Shown here: positions 24,707 to 33,928 of the stretch, piece after piece | Numbering within the stretch: position 1 is the first letter of the stretch | How the letters are laid out: every line of letters starts with the position of its first letter | Assembly (NCBI GenBank): GCA_050246015.1 | Contig: JBFWWU010000001.1 | Coordinates: 1-64,000 of the forward strand | From: JTS-AC122 sp050246015 | GTDB lineage: Bacteria; Planctomycetota; Phycisphaerae; Phycisphaerales; UBA1924 | Direction: 5' to 3' | Length of the DNA stretch: 64,000 bases | Position numbers and translations under genes: made by a program | Notes under the pieces: model-generated | What the model saw: only the letters and a program-made list of their open reading frames with translations | Databases searched by the model: none | What the model was told of the DNA's origin: nothing

Positions 24707-25406
24707 AGCGAGGCGGGCGCGGCGGGGGAGGGGTGTGGGGTTGATCGCGGGGGTGCGACCAGATGGCCTGGGGGTCGAAGAAGGCGGAAGCGAGCATGCT
24801 CAGGACGACGACGCCGGCGAAGGCGGCGATACCCGGTCCGGGGTGGATCTGGAGGACGCTGCCGAGTTTGACGGCGGCGATGAGGATGGCGACGAGGAGG
24901 ACATCGACCATTCCCCAGCGTCCGATCCATTCGATGGCGCGGAGGATGTTGGAGCGGCCGCGGGGCCCGACCTCGATGCGCCAGGATCGGTTCCAGTCGG
25001 CGCGGAGGATCCCGCTGAGCCAGACGATACCGGCGATCTTGAGCGCGGGGATGATGATGGAGCAGCCGAGGACGACGACGCCGACGAGGATCTGACCGTG
25101 GGTAAGCAGTTCGACGACGCCGGACCAGATGGTGGCGGAGCGGGTGTGCCCCATGCGTTCGACTTCGAGGACGGGGAGGATCATGGCAGGCGGGTAGAGC
25201 GCCAGTGCGGCGAGCGCCATGACGCCGGCGGTGCGCATGGAGTTGGCGTGGTCGCGCCGGCGGATGCGTGAACCGCAGCGGGCGCAGCGGGCACGTGCGT
25301 GAGGTGGAAGGTGCGGGGGAAGTCGCTGGACGAGCCCGCAGACGCGGCAAGCGGTGAGGGGCGCGAGTGGCTCAGTCGCAGGGGCGTGTGCGGGGGAAAG
25401 ACTCAT
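24642..25406 (-). CDS. PqiA-like inner-membrane protein
   Basis: This 254-residue protein has an N-terminal zinc-ribbon-like pair (CRVCGL and CARCGSRI) and four transmembrane helices. It matches one PqiA domain (for example LALYPPAMILPVLEVERMG, then WSGVVELLTHGQILVGVVVL). PqiA proteins act with MCE-domain PqiB proteins in lipid transport across the envelope. No pqiB is adjacent, although an MlaF-like ATPase lies at 35 kb. The last 30 residues are Pro/Ser-rich and lie antisense to the preceding gene's 3' end. Confidence 0.85.
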   Translation of the reverse strand: MSLSPAHAPATEPLAPLTACRVCGLVQRLPPHLPPHARARCARCGSRIRRRDHANSMRTAGVMALAALALYPPAMILPVLEVERMGHTRSATIWSGVVELLTHGQILVGVVVLGCSIIIPALKIAGIVWLSGILRADWNRSWRIEVGPRGRSNILRAIEWIGRWGMVDVLLVAILIAAVKLGSVLQIHPGPGIAAFAGVVVLSMLASAFFDPQAIWSHPRDQPHTPPPPRPPRSTCASPDTSSGPSPPAPTAPR

Positions 25407-25614
25407 GGCTCACCGGGCACGGTACGCCGGGTTGGACGGTGGGGCCGGGTGGCGATCGGCGTGGCGGCGGGGGGAGTCGGTACGGCGATGCGGGTCGCTC
25501 ACGGCGCCCTAGGCGCGGCCGGAGGGGTGCGAAACCAGGAGAAGCGTTTGGGCTGTGGGGTGGAGGAACCTGCGATGTGGAGGCGGCTCTACAAGTGGAG
25601 AGGAAGATAAGCAG

Positions 25615-25679
25615 AGGCGGGCGGGACGCCTGCTCCACTGGGGGAGTAGGGAGAGGCGGGCGGGACGCGTGATCCGCTA
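25615..25679. repeat. Two tandem copies of a GC-rich dispersed repeat
   Basis: GGCGGGCGGGACGCCTGCTC (from 25616) and a variant from 25655 (GGCGGGCGGGACGCGTGATC) stand 39 bp apart, just past the 3' end of the dockerin gene. A third copy is at 46267-46290, also just past a gene end. The rest of 25407-25690 shows no gene. Confidence 0.6.
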
Positions 25680-25690
25680 GGCGCCTGTGG

Positions 25691-28012
25691 TCAGCAGCCG
25701 GCGAAGAAGGCGGCGAGGAAGTCGAAGAGGTCCTGTGAGTTGGTGATGCCGTCGTGGTTGAAGTCGGCGTTCTGGTTGAAGAAGCCGGCGAGGAAGTCGA
25801 AGAAATCCTGAGAGGTGACGGCGCCGTCGTCGTTGATGTCGGCGGCGCAGGCGGCGGAACCTGGAACGGGGAGGGAAGGGGCGTCGATCGAGGAGACGGG
25901 CCCTGGTTTGAAGAGGTGGATGGTGACGGGTCCGGTGACGGGGGCGGCCCGGGAATCGAAGCGGAAGTTGTAGAGGGTGCCCCAGCGAAGTGCGTTGGCG
26001 TTGTCACCGCGCGGCGGGAGGTATGGTTCCGGGGTGGTCCAGGTGACGGCGTTGGCGGAAGCGGCGCCGGTCCAGGGGTCGGGGTGAGAGGCGGTGTTGG
26101 GGAAGGGCTCGCCGGAATGGGCGAAGACGCCGTGGAATCCGATGTTGGTGACGGCGGCGCGGGAACCGATGGGGACGGAGATGCCGCCGGCGCAGCGATC
26201 GGCGTTGATGTTCTGGACCGCGTATTCATAGTGCCAGGTGCCGTCGCCGTTGTCTGTGGCTTTGGCGGCGACCCAGAACCGGCAGACGATTCCCGGGCCG
26301 GGGAGGGAGGTATCGAGGTAGTCGGCGACGCTGAGGGATACGGAGGGGTCGGAGTCTTTCCAGGCGTGGATGGCGGGGCTGGTCATCTGAGCGGGGCCGA
26401 CGAATGTTGGGGCGGAGGTTGTGCTGGCGAAGGTGAGGCGGCGATAGGAGGCGTTGTTGAGGCCGTTGGTGGCGGGGAGGCCGTCGTGGGTCCACTGGGC
26501 ATCGTCTGCGGTGACGTAGTGTCCTTCGCCGAAGTAGAGCGCGCCGGCGTTGAGAGCGGGATCGATGTCGGCGGTGAAGACCTGGAGGCGCTGACCGATG
26601 ACGTCGCTGGGTGCGGGGGGCGGTGGCCAGGGGTAGACGCCGGTGGTGGCGTTGCAGGATGACCGGGGGCTGAGGTTTCCCTGGCTGCCGTTGTACCCAG
26701 CGCCGTAGACGTCGGAACAACCGACGCCGAGTTGGGCACCGCCCATGGGAGGCTGGACGCAGGTGCCGCAGCCGGGGGAGTTGAGGGACTGGAAGGAGTT
26801 TTTGAGGAAGGACTGACCGATCTGCTCGAAACGACCATTTTTGAGGCGGTAGAGGTTCTGGGCGATCATGGGATGCTGAGTGCCGCCCTGGATCCAGAGG
26901 ACGGGGAAGTCGCCGACGTTGCAGGCATCGGTGCCGAGGGCGTATGCGGAGACGTTGCCGAGCGTGCCGTAGTAGTTGGCATCGACGAGGTCGCGAACGA
27001 TGACATCGGGCCCGGTGGAGGCACAGGGATTGACGGAGAGGCCGATGACGCCCTGGGTGGAGCGGCCCTGGGCATCAGAGAGGGTGTAGGGGATGCTCTT
27101 GTCGCCCGGGGGCGTGATGGGGGGGACGGTGAAGGCGAAACTGAAGACGTTGTTTCCCGGGGTCTGGTCGCCGTGTGAAGCATCGTCGTAGAAGAACTGG
27201 TCGGCGGGTCCGCCGATGCTCCTGAGGTCCGCGGTGACGGCGATGCCGGTGCTGGGCGGGCTCGCGCCGGGGGTGACGGCGACGGAGAGGAGGGTGGCGC
27301 CCTGGGAGCCGCAGGCGTAGACGGGGTTTGGCGAGGCGGCGCCGACGCCGATGGGCCCGTTGTAGCAGGCGAAGGTGAGTCGCAAGCCGGGGGAGACGAG
27401 GCCTGCGGTGTTGCAGGAGAACTGCGTAGGGGGGAACGTGGTGTCCTGAACGCCGATGGTGGCGCTGGCGGCGCCTTGAGCGACCTGACCGAAGACGATC
27501 TCGAAACGGGAGTTGTCTTCGAAGAGGCGAGCCTGGAAGTTGGCGGAGCCGGCGCCGCTGTAGTAGTGAGCGCGCCACTCGATGTTGAAGATTCGAGAGG
27601 GGGCGGAGCCACGGACCGAGGTGAAGATTCCTTCGCCGGCTCCGTCGGTTCGGAGATCATCCCAGTGGGGGCAGATGGCGACGCCGATGGTGGCGGGGCG
27701 GGGGAGGCAGTCGTTGTTGTACTCGCCGTTGTCGGTGGTGAACTGGATATTGCCGTTGCTGATGACCTTGGCGGAGGTGTAGGTCACGCCGTAGAGAGTG
27801 ACCGGGAATGGGAGGGCGATGGTGGTGGAGCAGTCGTCGCAATGGTTGCCGGTGTCAGTGGAACCTGGGTCGATGGCGATGCCGGAGTCCTGGCTGATGC
27901 TGAAGCCGCGGCATTGTGCGCGGGCGGGTGACGCGGCAACGCCGAAGGCGGCGATGGCGGCGGCGAGAGCGAGCGCGGCGCGGTGGAGCGCAGAGCGGCG
28001 GTTCGGGTACAT
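25691..28012 (-). CDS. Large exported protein with C-terminal dockerin module
   Basis: This 773-residue protein has a signal peptide (ALALAAAIAAFGVAASPARA). The N-terminal region of about 180 residues (GNHCDDCSTTIALPFPVTLY, SNGNIQFTTDNGEYNN, FNIEWRAHYYSGAG) has a NIDO-like pattern. Beta-rich domains with several Cys follow. It ends in the paired EF-hand module CAADINDDGAVTSQDFFDFL / DFNHDGITNSQDLFDFL and a final GC. The start at 28012 has GGAG about 10 nt upstream and gives a compact signal peptide; 28039 is an alternative. It lies about 160 nt downstream of the MalG-like gene. It is probably a surface-anchored or matrix protein. Confidence 0.82.
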   Translation of the reverse strand: MYPNRRSALHRAALALAAAIAAFGVAASPARAQCRGFSISQDSGIAIDPGSTDTGNHCDDCSTTIALPFPVTLYGVTYTSAKVISNGNIQFTTDNGEYNNDCLPRPATIGVAICPHWDDLRTDGAGEGIFTSVRGSAPSRIFNIEWRAHYYSGAGSANFQARLFEDNSRFEIVFGQVAQGAASATIGVQDTTFPPTQFSCNTAGLVSPGLRLTFACYNGPIGVGAASPNPVYACGSQGATLLSVAVTPGASPPSTGIAVTADLRSIGGPADQFFYDDASHGDQTPGNNVFSFAFTVPPITPPGDKSIPYTLSDAQGRSTQGVIGLSVNPCASTGPDVIVRDLVDANYYGTLGNVSAYALGTDACNVGDFPVLWIQGGTQHPMIAQNLYRLKNGRFEQIGQSFLKNSFQSLNSPGCGTCVQPPMGGAQLGVGCSDVYGAGYNGSQGNLSPRSSCNATTGVYPWPPPPAPSDVIGQRLQVFTADIDPALNAGALYFGEGHYVTADDAQWTHDGLPATNGLNNASYRRLTFASTTSAPTFVGPAQMTSPAIHAWKDSDPSVSLSVADYLDTSLPGPGIVCRFWVAAKATDNGDGTWHYEYAVQNINADRCAGGISVPIGSRAAVTNIGFHGVFAHSGEPFPNTASHPDPWTGAASANAVTWTTPEPYLPPRGDNANALRWGTLYNFRFDSRAAPVTGPVTIHLFKPGPVSSIDAPSLPVPGSAACAADINDDGAVTSQDFFDFLAGFFNQNADFNHDGITNSQDLFDFLAAFFAGC

Positions 28013-28173
28013 CTCGGTCAATCTCCGGAGTGAAGACATGAATGGTGTGGAAGCAGCGGCGTGGGCGCCGCGGGAGTGAAAAGTACCCCCAGAACGAGCC
28101 GAGGACAAGAAAACGAGGGTCGAGATGGAGAAGCCGAGCGAATCTGGGGAACCGCGGGGTGTTGCGTGCCGAG

Positions 28174-29091
28174 TCATTCCCGCGAGCCGTGCGTGGCGAT
28201 GCCTTCGACGAAGAAGCGTCGCGCGAAGAGGTAGAGGAGCAGGACGGGGGCGAGGGTGAGGATGCTGGCGGCCATGACGAGGTTCCAGGGGGTGCCGCCG
28301 TGCTGGGAGTGGTACATCTGGAGGCCGAGTTGGAGGGTGTACTGGGACTGGTGATTGAGGAAGACGAGTGGACCGAGGAAGTCGTTCCAGGAACCGATGA
28401 AGAAGAAGAGGGCGACGGCGATGAGGGCGGGCTGAGAGAGGGGGAGGATGATGCGCCAGAAGATGCCGAGGTGGGAGCACCCGTCGATGGTGGCGGCCTC
28501 GTCGAGTTCGCGGGGTATGCCGAGGAAGAACTGGCGGAGGAGAAAGATGCTGAAGGCGCCGCCGAACCATGCGGGGAGCCAGAGGGGCGCGAAGGTGCCG
28601 ATGAGGTGGAGTTTCTTGAAGACGATGTATTGAGGGGCGATGATGACGGCCTGTGGGATCATGAGGGTGGCGAGGACGAGGAGAAAGACGGCGTCGCGGC
28701 CGCGCCAGCGGAGGCGGGAGAAGCCGTAGGCGACGACGGAGCTGGAAAGGACGATGCCGACGACGCCGAGGAGGGCGATGATGGTGGAGTTGCGGAGGTA
28801 GACGGGGAAATCGGCGACGGGGCTGTACCAGACATCGGAGTAGTTGTGGGTGGCCTGAGAGGCGAGGGATTTCCAGTAGGCGGCGGAGGCGGGGGAGAGG
28901 GGTTGATCGGGGGCAGCGGGGTCAGCGAAGCGAGGGAGCGGCGAGACGCCGGGCGCGGCGGCCTGATCGCGCGGCTTGAGGGAGACGACGGCCATCCAGA
29001 TGAGGGGGACGGCGTAGAGGAACACGAGGAGCCAGCCGGCGCCGGCGAGGAAGAGGGACGTCAGACGGGAGTGATCGCGTGGGGGGGGCAT
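28174..29091 (-). CDS. MalG-type sugar ABC transporter permease
   Basis: This 305-residue inner-membrane protein has six predicted helices and the permease EAA loop (PRELDEAATIDGCSHLGIFW, then IILPLSQPALIAVALFFF), which contacts the ATPase. The N-terminal helix, AGWLLVFLYAVPLIWMAVVS, also fits the MalG group of CUT1 sugar importers. The partner MalF-type permease, binding protein and ATPase are all missing on either side. Upstream is a peptidase and downstream a dockerin protein. It may serve glucan products from the nearby GH94 locus, but no LacI-type operator is seen at its promoter. Confidence 0.88.
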   Translation of the reverse strand: MPPPRDHSRLTSLFLAGAGWLLVFLYAVPLIWMAVVSLKPRDQAAAPGVSPLPRFADPAAPDQPLSPASAAYWKSLASQATHNYSDVWYSPVADFPVYLRNSTIIALLGVVGIVLSSSVVAYGFSRLRWRGRDAVFLLVLATLMIPQAVIIAPQYIVFKKLHLIGTFAPLWLPAWFGGAFSIFLLRQFFLGIPRELDEAATIDGCSHLGIFWRIILPLSQPALIAVALFFFIGSWNDFLGPLVFLNHQSQYTLQLGLQMYHSQHGGTPWNLVMAASILTLAPVLLLYLFARRFFVEGIATHGSRE

Positions 29092-29159
29092 GGCTCGGAT
29101 GCTGAGGATCTGATGAGAGCGGGCACGGCGAAGCCGGGTGCGTGAGGGCGATTCAGGGG

Positions 29160-31188
29160 CTACCAGGGCTGGCCGAGCCAGGACTGATATGCTCGGCGCT
29201 GATCGTCGGAAGGGGTGGCGACGCGGCGGAGGGACCAGCGGTCGCCGCGGGGCGTGTCGAGCGTGACGCTGATAGTGCGGACTTCGTCGCGGCGGAAGAG
29301 AGTGAAGGTGAGGGTGTCGCCGGGCTTGTGAGACTTGAGGCGCTTATCGAGGTCGTCCTTTCGGAGCCGGCGGTTGTCGAGAGCGATGATCTCGTCGTCG
29401 GCCATGAGGCCGGCGCGGAAGGCGGGGGTGTCCGCAACGACGCTGGAGACGAGGGTCTTGCCGTCTTTCTCGGCGAGGTTGAGACCGAGCAGAGGCGCGG
29501 CGTCGGGGGCGGGGGGACGGCGGATGCACTCCAAGCCGACGATGGCGAAGGCGTGATCAAGGTCGGGGACGTCGGTGCCGGCGATGAAGCGTGCAAAGAA
29601 CTCGGAGAAGTCGTCCCCCCCACCCCCCCCCACCCCCCCCACCCCCCCCACTGCTCGCTCTTGTCGCACGTTCGCGACCGCCGTCGTTCCCGGGATCCGC
29701 GGGTTCCGGCGACGACGAAGCGGGGCGGCGGCATGTATCGCGGATCGCGGCGAGAACGTCGGCGGTGGTGTAGCCGGGGCCCGAGAGGGGGAAGCGCTGG
29801 TAGAGGGTGCGAAAGACGTGGTCGAGAGAGGCGGCGCCGGCGGTGCGAGTCCGGATCTGCATGTCAAGGAGCAGGCTGATGAGGGCGCCCTTGGAATAGA
29901 AGGAGACGGTGGTATTGGCGGTGTCGGGGGAGGGCCTATTGAACTTGATCCAGGCGTCGAAGGAAGATTCTTCGAGGGATTGCTCGTGCCAGCCGGGGCG
30001 TGCGAGTTCGGAGGCGATCATGGATTCGATCATGGCGAGGTAGGCGTCGGGCTCGATGAGGCCGGCGCGGACGAGGCAGAGATCGTCGTAGTAGGAGGTG
30101 GCTCCTTCGACGAGCCAGAGGAGGCGGGTGTAGTTTTCGTGGGCGTAGTCGTAGGGGTGGAGGTCGGCGGGGCGGAGTTGCTTGACGTTCCAGGTGTGGA
30201 ACATCTCGTGGGAGACGAGCCCGAGGAATCGCTTGTAGGCGCCGGTGTCTTCGAAGGTGGCGCGAGAGGTCTGCATGATGGTGGAGTTGAGGTGCTCGGT
30301 GCCGCCGCCGAGACCGGGGCCGGAGTGGATGAGGTAGACGAAGCGGGAGTAGGGGAGGTCGCCGAAGATGTCGCGCTGGGCGCGGACGATGGCGGCGAAA
30401 TCACGAGAGAACTTCAGATGGTCATAGACGGGTGGGGCACTCTGGGCGGTGCCGGCGTGCCAGACGATGATATCGTGGGGGACGGCGTCGAGTTCAAAGG
30501 TATGGCGATCGTGGATGCCGATCTCGATGGGGGAATCAACCAGGACGTCGTAGGTGGGAGCGAGGAAGGCGGAGGGGGCGTCGGGGTCGGACACGAGGCC
30601 GGTGGCGACGCGCCAGGCGGGCGGGGTGTCGAAGGTCACGCGGGCGGGGGCGAGGCGGCGCGAGAGGGGATAGAGGAAGACGGTTGAGGGGGAGAGGAAG
30701 GCGTGGGTGTCGTCGATGTGTCGGGTGCGATCGCTCAGGGAGTTGGCGTAGAGGCGGTAGGAGACGCGGACGACGCCGGAGTTGTTGGTGTGGATGCGCC
30801 AGGTCGTCTTATCGATCTTGCTGATGGGGAGTGGCTGGGAATGTGCGTCGCGAGCGGCGACGGCGCTGATGGAGCCGGCGGGGTCGAGGATGGCGTACTT
30901 GCCGGGGCGCCAGACGGGGAGGGCGACGTCGAGCGTGGGCTCGCGCACGTCGCGGAGGATCATGGAGATCGTGGCGGTCTGGGTCTCTGGCGAGCGGAGA
31001 TCGACGTGATAATCGGTTGGCGGGTGCATGTTGCGGGGAGGCGGGCGGGTTGAATGGTCGGGTGGAGGGGAACGTGATGCCGACGGAGCCGGTGAGCCGG
31101 GCTGGTTCGAGGCGCAGCGTGCCAGAGCGACGAGGGCGGCGGCGCTGAAGAGCACAGCGGCGATGTTCGACACGGCGTCGCGCGGCAT
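29160..31188 (-). pseudogene. M61 glycyl aminopeptidase-like lipoprotein split by a poly-G tract
   Basis: The first frame (31188 down to the tract) encodes a probable lipoprotein (lipobox ALARC). An M61 catalytic domain follows, with the zinc motif HEMFHTWN and the third-ligand region LWLVEGATSYYDD. The C-terminal part is in another frame: DFSEFFARFIAGTD followed by a PDZ domain (AEKDGKTLVSSVVADTPAFRAG, DDEIIALDNRRL) to 29160. M61 enzymes need both parts. The frames meet in a G-rich tract at 29615-29649. A single-base length change there would restore one 660-680 residue protein. The break may be real, phase-variable, or a homopolymer sequencing error. Confidence 0.8.
29615..29649. repeat. 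Poly-C/poly-G minisatellite inside the M61 gene
   Basis: On the plus strand this is C7 A C9 A C8 A C8, a degenerate 9-bp unit. It lies in a low-complexity insert between the catalytic and PDZ parts of the M61 peptidase, exactly where the reading frame changes. Confidence 0.9.
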
Positions 31189-31313
31189 GACGCGATCATA
31201 CAGGAGAACGGCCGGCGGGTTGGGGATGGGGAGCCCGGGTTGCGGCGTGCGAACGAGCGGGGGTTGCGGGCGACGTGAATTCAGGAGACCGGGGCGCGGG
31301 TGCGGGTCGGCGG

Positions 31314-31739
31314 TCAGAGGCCGGTGAGTTCCCGGATGGCGGCGTCGATCGCGGGAGGGACGGGCATGACGCTGAGCCTGGAAATGCGAAGGAGATCGAA
31401 GCCGGCGAAGCGCTTGTCTTTTTTCATCGAGTCGAGGGAGAGGGGGGACGTGGCGGGTTTGAGGGGCTTGAGGTCGATGACGGCGAACTTGGGCTTGCCG
31501 TCGGGCGTCTGGCCGGGCTGCTTGGGATCTTCGTACGGGCTTGAGACGACGGAGGCGAGGCCGACGATGGAGCGTTCATCGCCGGTGTGGTAGATGAAGG
31601 CCTGATCGCCATGTCGCATGGAGCGGAGGTGGATGAGTGCGGCGGCGTTGGCGACGCCGTCCCAGGTGGCTTTCTTTTCGCGCACGAGATCGGCGAAGGA
31701 GAAGGTGCCGGGTTCGGTTTTGAGGAGGAAGGTCGGCAT
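31314..31739 (-). CDS. EVE domain protein
   Basis: This 141-residue single EVE domain of the PUA/YTH superfamily opens MPTFLLKTEPGTFSFADLV. The core motifs WDGVANAAALIHLRSM and GDQAFIYHTGDERSIVGLAS shape the pocket that reads modified bases. The start at 31739 has AAAGG about 6 nt upstream and gives the family N-terminus. It is not close to restriction or CRISPR genes, with which some EVE proteins associate. The exact ligand is unknown. Confidence 0.92.
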   Translation of the reverse strand: MPTFLLKTEPGTFSFADLVREKKATWDGVANAAALIHLRSMRHGDQAFIYHTGDERSIVGLASVVSSPYEDPKQPGQTPDGKPKFAVIDLKPLKPATSPLSLDSMKKDKRFAGFDLLRISRLSVMPVPPAIDAAIRELTGL

Positions 31740-31827
31740 GGCGCACCTTTCGAGAACGCGGGAGGGTAGTAGAGACGAAGGCATCAGGCGTGAGGCATCG
31801 AGGCGGATTGGGGGCAAGAATGTCGAG

Positions 31828-32517
31828 ATGCGGGACAGGCGATACCTGGCGCTTGGGGTATTTGTGGTGCCGTACACGCTGGCGGCGCTGGCGGTATCGC
31901 TGGTGCAGCGGAACATGGAGTTCGTGTACTACTCGCTGGTGCTGATGGTGCTGGTGGGCGTGGTGTGGGCGCTGGACCGGCGTGTGAAACTGCCCCGGGG
32001 GGTGTTGTGGGGGCTGGCCGCGTGGGGGTTTGTGCATCTGCTGGCGGGGGTACTGCCGATTCCGGAATCGGTGACGGAGCCCGGGAGTCCCGCGAACTTG
32101 TACAACCTGCGGGTGGCGTGGTGGGCGCCGAAGTTTGATCAGGTGGTTCATGCGGCGGGGTTCGGGGTAGCGACGGTGACGGCGTGGTACGCGCTGCGGG
32201 CGACGTATCCGAGCGTGCCGAGGATGCGACATGGGCTGTGGGTGGCGGTGGTGCTGATGGGGATGGGGCTTGGCGCGATCAACGAGGTGATCGAGTTCAT
32301 CGCGACGCGGCTGATGCCGTGGACAAATGTCGGCGGGTATGAGAATACGGGATGGGACCTGGTGAGCAACCTGGTGGGGTGCGCGACGGCGGGGGTGGTG
32401 ATCGCGGCGTGGGGCAAGGAAGGGGCGGCGCCGGAGGCTGCCGCGGCTACCATGCCGGCGCATGGACATTCGAGTGATCAGCATCGGAACGCTGGCGGCG
32501 AATCCGCTGTGGAATGA
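31828..32517 (+). CDS. DUF2238/YjdF-like membrane protein
   Basis: This 229-residue polytopic membrane protein has about six helices. The DUF2238-type motifs are KFDQVVHAAGFG, GLGAINEVIEFIATRL and GWDLVSNLVGC, with acidic and His residues inside helices that suggest ion or metal contacts. YjdF-type proteins have no firm function. Its hydrophilic C-terminal tail overlaps the next gene by 56 bp and looks unrelated to the family. ATG 31828 is chosen because upstream codons are not membrane-like. Confidence 0.72.
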   Translation: MRDRRYLALGVFVVPYTLAALAVSLVQRNMEFVYYSLVLMVLVGVVWALDRRVKLPRGVLWGLAAWGFVHLLAGVLPIPESVTEPGSPANLYNLRVAWWAPKFDQVVHAAGFGVATVTAWYALRATYPSVPRMRHGLWVAVVLMGMGLGAINEVIEFIATRLMPWTNVGGYENTGWDLVSNLVGCATAGVVIAAWGKEGAAPEAAAATMPAHGHSSDQHRNAGGESAVE

Positions 32518-33163
32518 GAAGGCCGGGTCGTCGGTGCGTTCGGGGCACGCGACGACGACGCTGATTCGATCGGGGAAGCGAACAATCCTGATCGATCCGG
32601 GGCTGCCGGGGCCTGCGCTGGCGGCGCGTCTGTCCGAGCGTGCGGGGATCCATCCCGGCGAGGTGTCGCACGTGTTCCTGACGGCGTTCAAGCCGGACGT
32701 GTTCCGTGGGATACTGGCGTTCGAGCATGCAACGTGGTGGGTGTCCGAGGCGGAGCGGGAGCAGGTCGGGGTGCCGCTGATTCAGCAGCTCCGTCAGGCA
32801 GCGGAAGCGGGCGACGATGAACTCAAGGAAGCGCTGGAGACGGACGTGGCGATCTTGAAACGGTGTCAGCCCGCGCCGGATCGGCTGGCGGAGCGGGTGG
32901 ACCTGTTCCCGTTGCCGGGGGTGACGCCCGGGACGTGCGGGGTGCTGGTCAGCGGGCCGGCGTCGGGGATCGGGAACGGGACGGCGCTGGTGTGCGGGGA
33001 CGCGGTGCCGACGCTGGAACACCTGGAGCGGGCGGGCGTGCTGCACGGGGCGGCGGACGTGAAGCAGGCGCAGGACAGCCTGAAGGAAGCGGTTGAAATC
33101 GCCGATGTGCTGATACTGGGCCGAGATAACTGGGTAGTGAACCCGCTGCGGCGCGGGTTCTGA
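32462..33163 (+). CDS. Metallo-beta-lactamase fold protein lacking the metal ligands
   Basis: This 233-residue protein follows the MBL pattern: ATTTLIRSGKRTILIDPGLPG, then HVFLTAFKPDVFRGILA at the position of the HxHxDH motif, and later CGDAVPT and ILGRDNW. At the metal site the three His residues are replaced (A-x-K-x-D-V) and only Asp remains, so zinc hydrolase activity is unlikely. ATG 32462 lies 8 nt after TACCAT (32448-32453), in the tail of the preceding gene. It could be a binding or regulatory member of the fold. Confidence 0.75.
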   Translation: MDIRVISIGTLAANPLWNEKAGSSVRSGHATTTLIRSGKRTILIDPGLPGPALAARLSERAGIHPGEVSHVFLTAFKPDVFRGILAFEHATWWVSEAEREQVGVPLIQQLRQAAEAGDDELKEALETDVAILKRCQPAPDRLAERVDLFPLPGVTPGTCGVLVSGPASGIGNGTALVCGDAVPTLEHLERAGVLHGAADVKQAQDSLKEAVEIADVLILGRDNWVVNPLRRGF

Positions 33164-33256
33164 TCGGGTCTCGGTCGGCGGCGGTCGGTTGCAGTGTAAC
33201 GGGTGCGCATCGAGGGCGCGACTCGTGTGCGCGTGGGCGGTATAGTTTACTAGAGC

Positions 33257-33694
33257 ATGCGTCTGCATCGGCTCATTCTGGTGTGGTTTGTGATGGCGCA
33301 AGCGGCGCTCGTCGGCGCTGGCGCGATCGGCCTGCCGAGGGCGTCGGGGCCAGACGAGCAGAGCGGAGAGCCGCGAAGAGCGGCGACTGGCGGCGGGCAC
33401 GAGTTGAAATCGCGCTGCTGCTGCTGCATGGACGAGGATTCGGACGGGGGCTGCGACGCATCGGGATGCGGGTGCGAGATCGAAGAGTCGCCGACGGCGC
33501 CCTCGCGGCCGGCGCCGACGAACACGGTGCAGGTGTTGACGCTCAAGGACGTGCTTCGTCTCATCGGGGCGGGGCAGGTGTCCGCGGTGATCGAGTCGGA
33601 CGCTGTCGAAGCGATCCGCGGGCCGGGGTTGGCGCCGCGCACGCCGGCGCGAAGGGGAACGGCGCAGGCGTGGCTGTGCATTCGGACAACCTAG
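33257..33694 (+). CDS. Cys-rich exported protein of unknown function
   Basis: This 145-residue protein has a hydrophobic N-terminal signal (LILVWFVMAQAALVGAGAIG). A short Cys-rich patch follows (HELKSRCCCCMDEDSDGGC, then CGCEIEE) with eight Cys and many acidic residues in about 35 positions, then a Pro-rich linker and a small C-terminal segment (VQVLTLKDVLRLIGAGQVSA). The patch looks like a soft-metal site. It precedes an HMA-domain lipoprotein and an outer-membrane protein on the same strand. I know no named family. Confidence 0.65.
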   Translation: MRLHRLILVWFVMAQAALVGAGAIGLPRASGPDEQSGEPRRAATGGGHELKSRCCCCMDEDSDGGCDASGCGCEIEESPTAPSRPAPTNTVQVLTLKDVLRLIGAGQVSAVIESDAVEAIRGPGLAPRTPARRGTAQAWLCIRTT

Positions 33695-33851
33695 CGGGCC
33701 GGTGCCGCGCTGACGGTGCGCGCCTGCCGAGCGTGTTGCTGGGCGGGAGGAACGGCGTCCAAAGCGTGAAACCGCGGGTTTCGCGTGGAACGGCGTCGCC
33801 GAGCCGCGGGCATGCGCGGGTCCACTAACGGAATGGGAAATGTGGTCGAGT

Positions 33852-33914
33852 GCCGGGCGAGATCATTCGCGCCCGGCGGGATGGACGCATTGAGGCGCGG
33901 GACTTCATCCCGCG
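33852..33914 (+). promoter_or_regulatory. Tandem 5'-leader hairpins before the HMA lipoprotein gene
   Basis: GCCGGGCG (33852-33859) pairs with CGCCCGGC (33870-33877). CGCGGGA (33896-33902) pairs with TCCCGCG (33908-33914), ending just before the SD GAAAGGA (33916-33922). Both stems are perfect. They could form an attenuator or a stability element. No T-run follows either, so simple termination is unlikely. Confidence 0.5.
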
Positions 33915-33928
33915 TGAAAGGACGATAC

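Noticed and set aside
25543..25556. Fourth LacI-type site (GAAGCGTTTGGG)
   Set aside because: Only the AAGCGTTT core matches; the outer TG and CA are missing and it is not at a promoter.
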